NCBI GenBank assembly: GCA_964439135.1
Contig: CAYTNN010000220.1
Location: 1 to 7,620 of the forward strand
Reading direction: 5' to 3'
DNA from: JAFGPJ01 sp964439135
Lineage (GTDB): Bacteria > Planctomycetota > Phycisphaerae > Sedimentisphaerales > Anaerobacaceae
Length of the DNA stretch: 7,620 nt
Shown one piece after another: positions 6,703-7,620 of this stretch. The position numbers and the translations under genes were made by a program. The stretch's first letter is position 1. Each line of letters begins with the position of its first letter. The notes under the pieces are model-generated. The model made no database searches. It was not told where the DNA came from and saw only the letters and a list, made by a program, of their open reading frames with translations.

Positions 6703-7620
6703 CTATAATGTCCAACCCTCGCGATATTTGCGTCTGAGGTGCTTGTTCGCCTCGGGCAGATTGGTTACTTTGAGGTTCGGGCCGTCCCAGGACAATTTCT
6801 CGCCGGCAAGGGCTGAAACGTTGCCGAAAAGAATGGTCTCGCTCAGCGGGCCGGAATAGTCAAAATTGGCCGACGGTTTCGGACCGCCCTTGCAAGCGTT
6901 AATCCACTCCTGATAATGATTTACCCCCCTGCCGAGGAACGGCTCCGGCATTTTGAAGCCTTTCATTTTCGTCTCGGGTATCAGCCGGGGATTGCCCATG
7001 TGCGGGGCGAGTAAAGTGCCCTTTTCGCCGTAGTACAGCCCGCCTTGACCGGGCAGTTCGCGCCCGGGCTCAAGCTCCGGAGGCCTGGGCGGCCTGTTGT
7101 CGCCGTCATACCACGTAACCGTTACAGGCGGCAACTCGCCCCGGGCTGGAAAATCCCACGTAACGACCGTCGCCGTCGGATAAGTTTCTTTGTTGAATTC
7201 ACCCGGCCTGGCCTCCACGGTCGTGGGGTAACCCAAATCCAGGGCCCACCACACAGGGTCAATGATATGACAACCCATGTCGCCTAACGTACCTGTACCG
7301 AAATCCCACCAACGGCGCCAGTTGCCGGGCAGATAAGTCGAATGGTAAGGCCGCCACGGCGCAGGGCCGAGCCAGAGGTCCCAGTCGAGCGTTTCGGGTA
7401 CCGGTTCGGATTCTGCAGGTCTTGTGCCGCCGCCCCAGTTCTTGTTACTGAATATATCCACCTTTCGCACCTTGCCGATCAGCCCCGATTTAATAATCTC
7501 CGCAACGCGCTTGACGGCCTCCTCAGCGTGAATCTGGATACCCATCTGCGTCATCACATTGTGCTTGCGGGCGGCTTCGGTAAGCTGACGGACTTCATAG
7601 ATATCGTGCGCCAGCGGCTT
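6703..7620 (-). CDS. Gfo/Idh/MocA family oxidoreductase, C-terminal part (N-terminus outside the window)
   Basis: The frame stays open to the window edge, so the real start lies beyond 7620; the GTG/ATG near 7557 is internal. The visible 305 residues begin KPLAHDIYEVRQLTEAARKH, the helix after the family EKP motif (its E lies just outside). They continue through TQMGIQIH, which is the usual next strand. The substrate-binding domain carries WRRWWDFGTGTLGDMGCHIID (about 101-121), with the conserved DxGxHxxD residues. The dinucleotide-binding half and any Tat signal cannot be seen. It belongs to a different branch of the family from the Tat-exported enzyme downstream: this one has the WWDFGTG segment and a Pro-rich stretch (RPPRPPELEPG), which the other lacks. 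It stands first in the visible operon, 49 bp before the barrel-DUF1080 gene. The likely role is one of the two redox steps of 3-keto-sugar metabolism. Confidence 0.92.
   Translation of the reverse strand, partial: KPLAHDIYEVRQLTEAARKHNVMTQMGIQIHAEEAVKRVAEIIKSGLIGKVRKVDIFSNKNWGGGTRPAESEPVPETLDWDLWLGPAPWRPYHSTYLPGNWRRWWDFGTGTLGDMGCHIIDPVWWALDLGYPTTVEARPGEFNKETYPTATVVTWDFPARGELPPVTVTWYDGDNRPPRPPELEPGRELPGQGGLYYGEKGTLLAPHMGNPRLIPETKMKGFKMPEPFLGRGVNHYQEWINACKGGPKPSANFDYSGPLSETILFGNVSALAGEKLSWDGPNLKVTNLPEANKHLRRKYREGWTL

Noticed and set aside
7552..7557. GTG/ATG near 7557 as the start of the upstream oxidoreductase
   Set aside because: The frame continues without a stop to 7620, and the extra residues match the family's conserved helix after EKP, so this is an internal codon.

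Overview
The window looks like part of an anaerobic or facultative planctomycete-type genome (class Phycisphaerae or a related PVC lineage). This is inferred from gene content, not from a marker gene. GC looks moderate. Exported Gfo/Idh/MocA oxidoreductases, DUF1080 proteins and sugar phosphate isomerase/epimerase-like barrels beside a multiheme cytochrome c are typical of Planctomycetota, Verrucomicrobiota and Lentisphaerota. All six genes lie on the minus strand, so transcription runs from high to low coordinates. The window cuts a gene at each end. There is no tRNA, rRNA, CRISPR array, transposase or integrase.

Upstream block (7620 to 3741): a Gfo/Idh/MocA oxidoreductase whose N-terminus lies outside the window, then an exported fusion of a xylose-isomerase-like barrel with a DUF1080 domain, then an exported protein with two DUF1080 domains. 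The gaps are 49 and about 27 bp, so this reads as one operon. The block ends in a 54-bp palindromic repeat that begins 2 bp after the last stop codon.

Downstream block (3587 to 1): a strong sigma-70-type promoter (TTGACA, 17 bp, TATATT) starts a second unit. It encodes a Tat-exported Gfo/Idh/MocA oxidoreductase, a C-terminally anchored seven-heme cytochrome c, and the first 39 codons of a probable membrane protein.

Working model: together the genes supply every activity of the 3-keto-glycoside route. An NAD-dependent oxidoreductase oxidises the sugar at C3, a DUF1080 lyase eliminates the aglycone, a barrel-type hydratase adds water to the enone, and a second oxidoreductase reduces the product. 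The three proteins of this set with a visible N-terminus carry export signals, so the chemistry is probably periplasmic. The seven-heme cytochrome and its partner look like a membrane electron-transfer pair. Their link to the sugar chemistry is inferred only from gene order.
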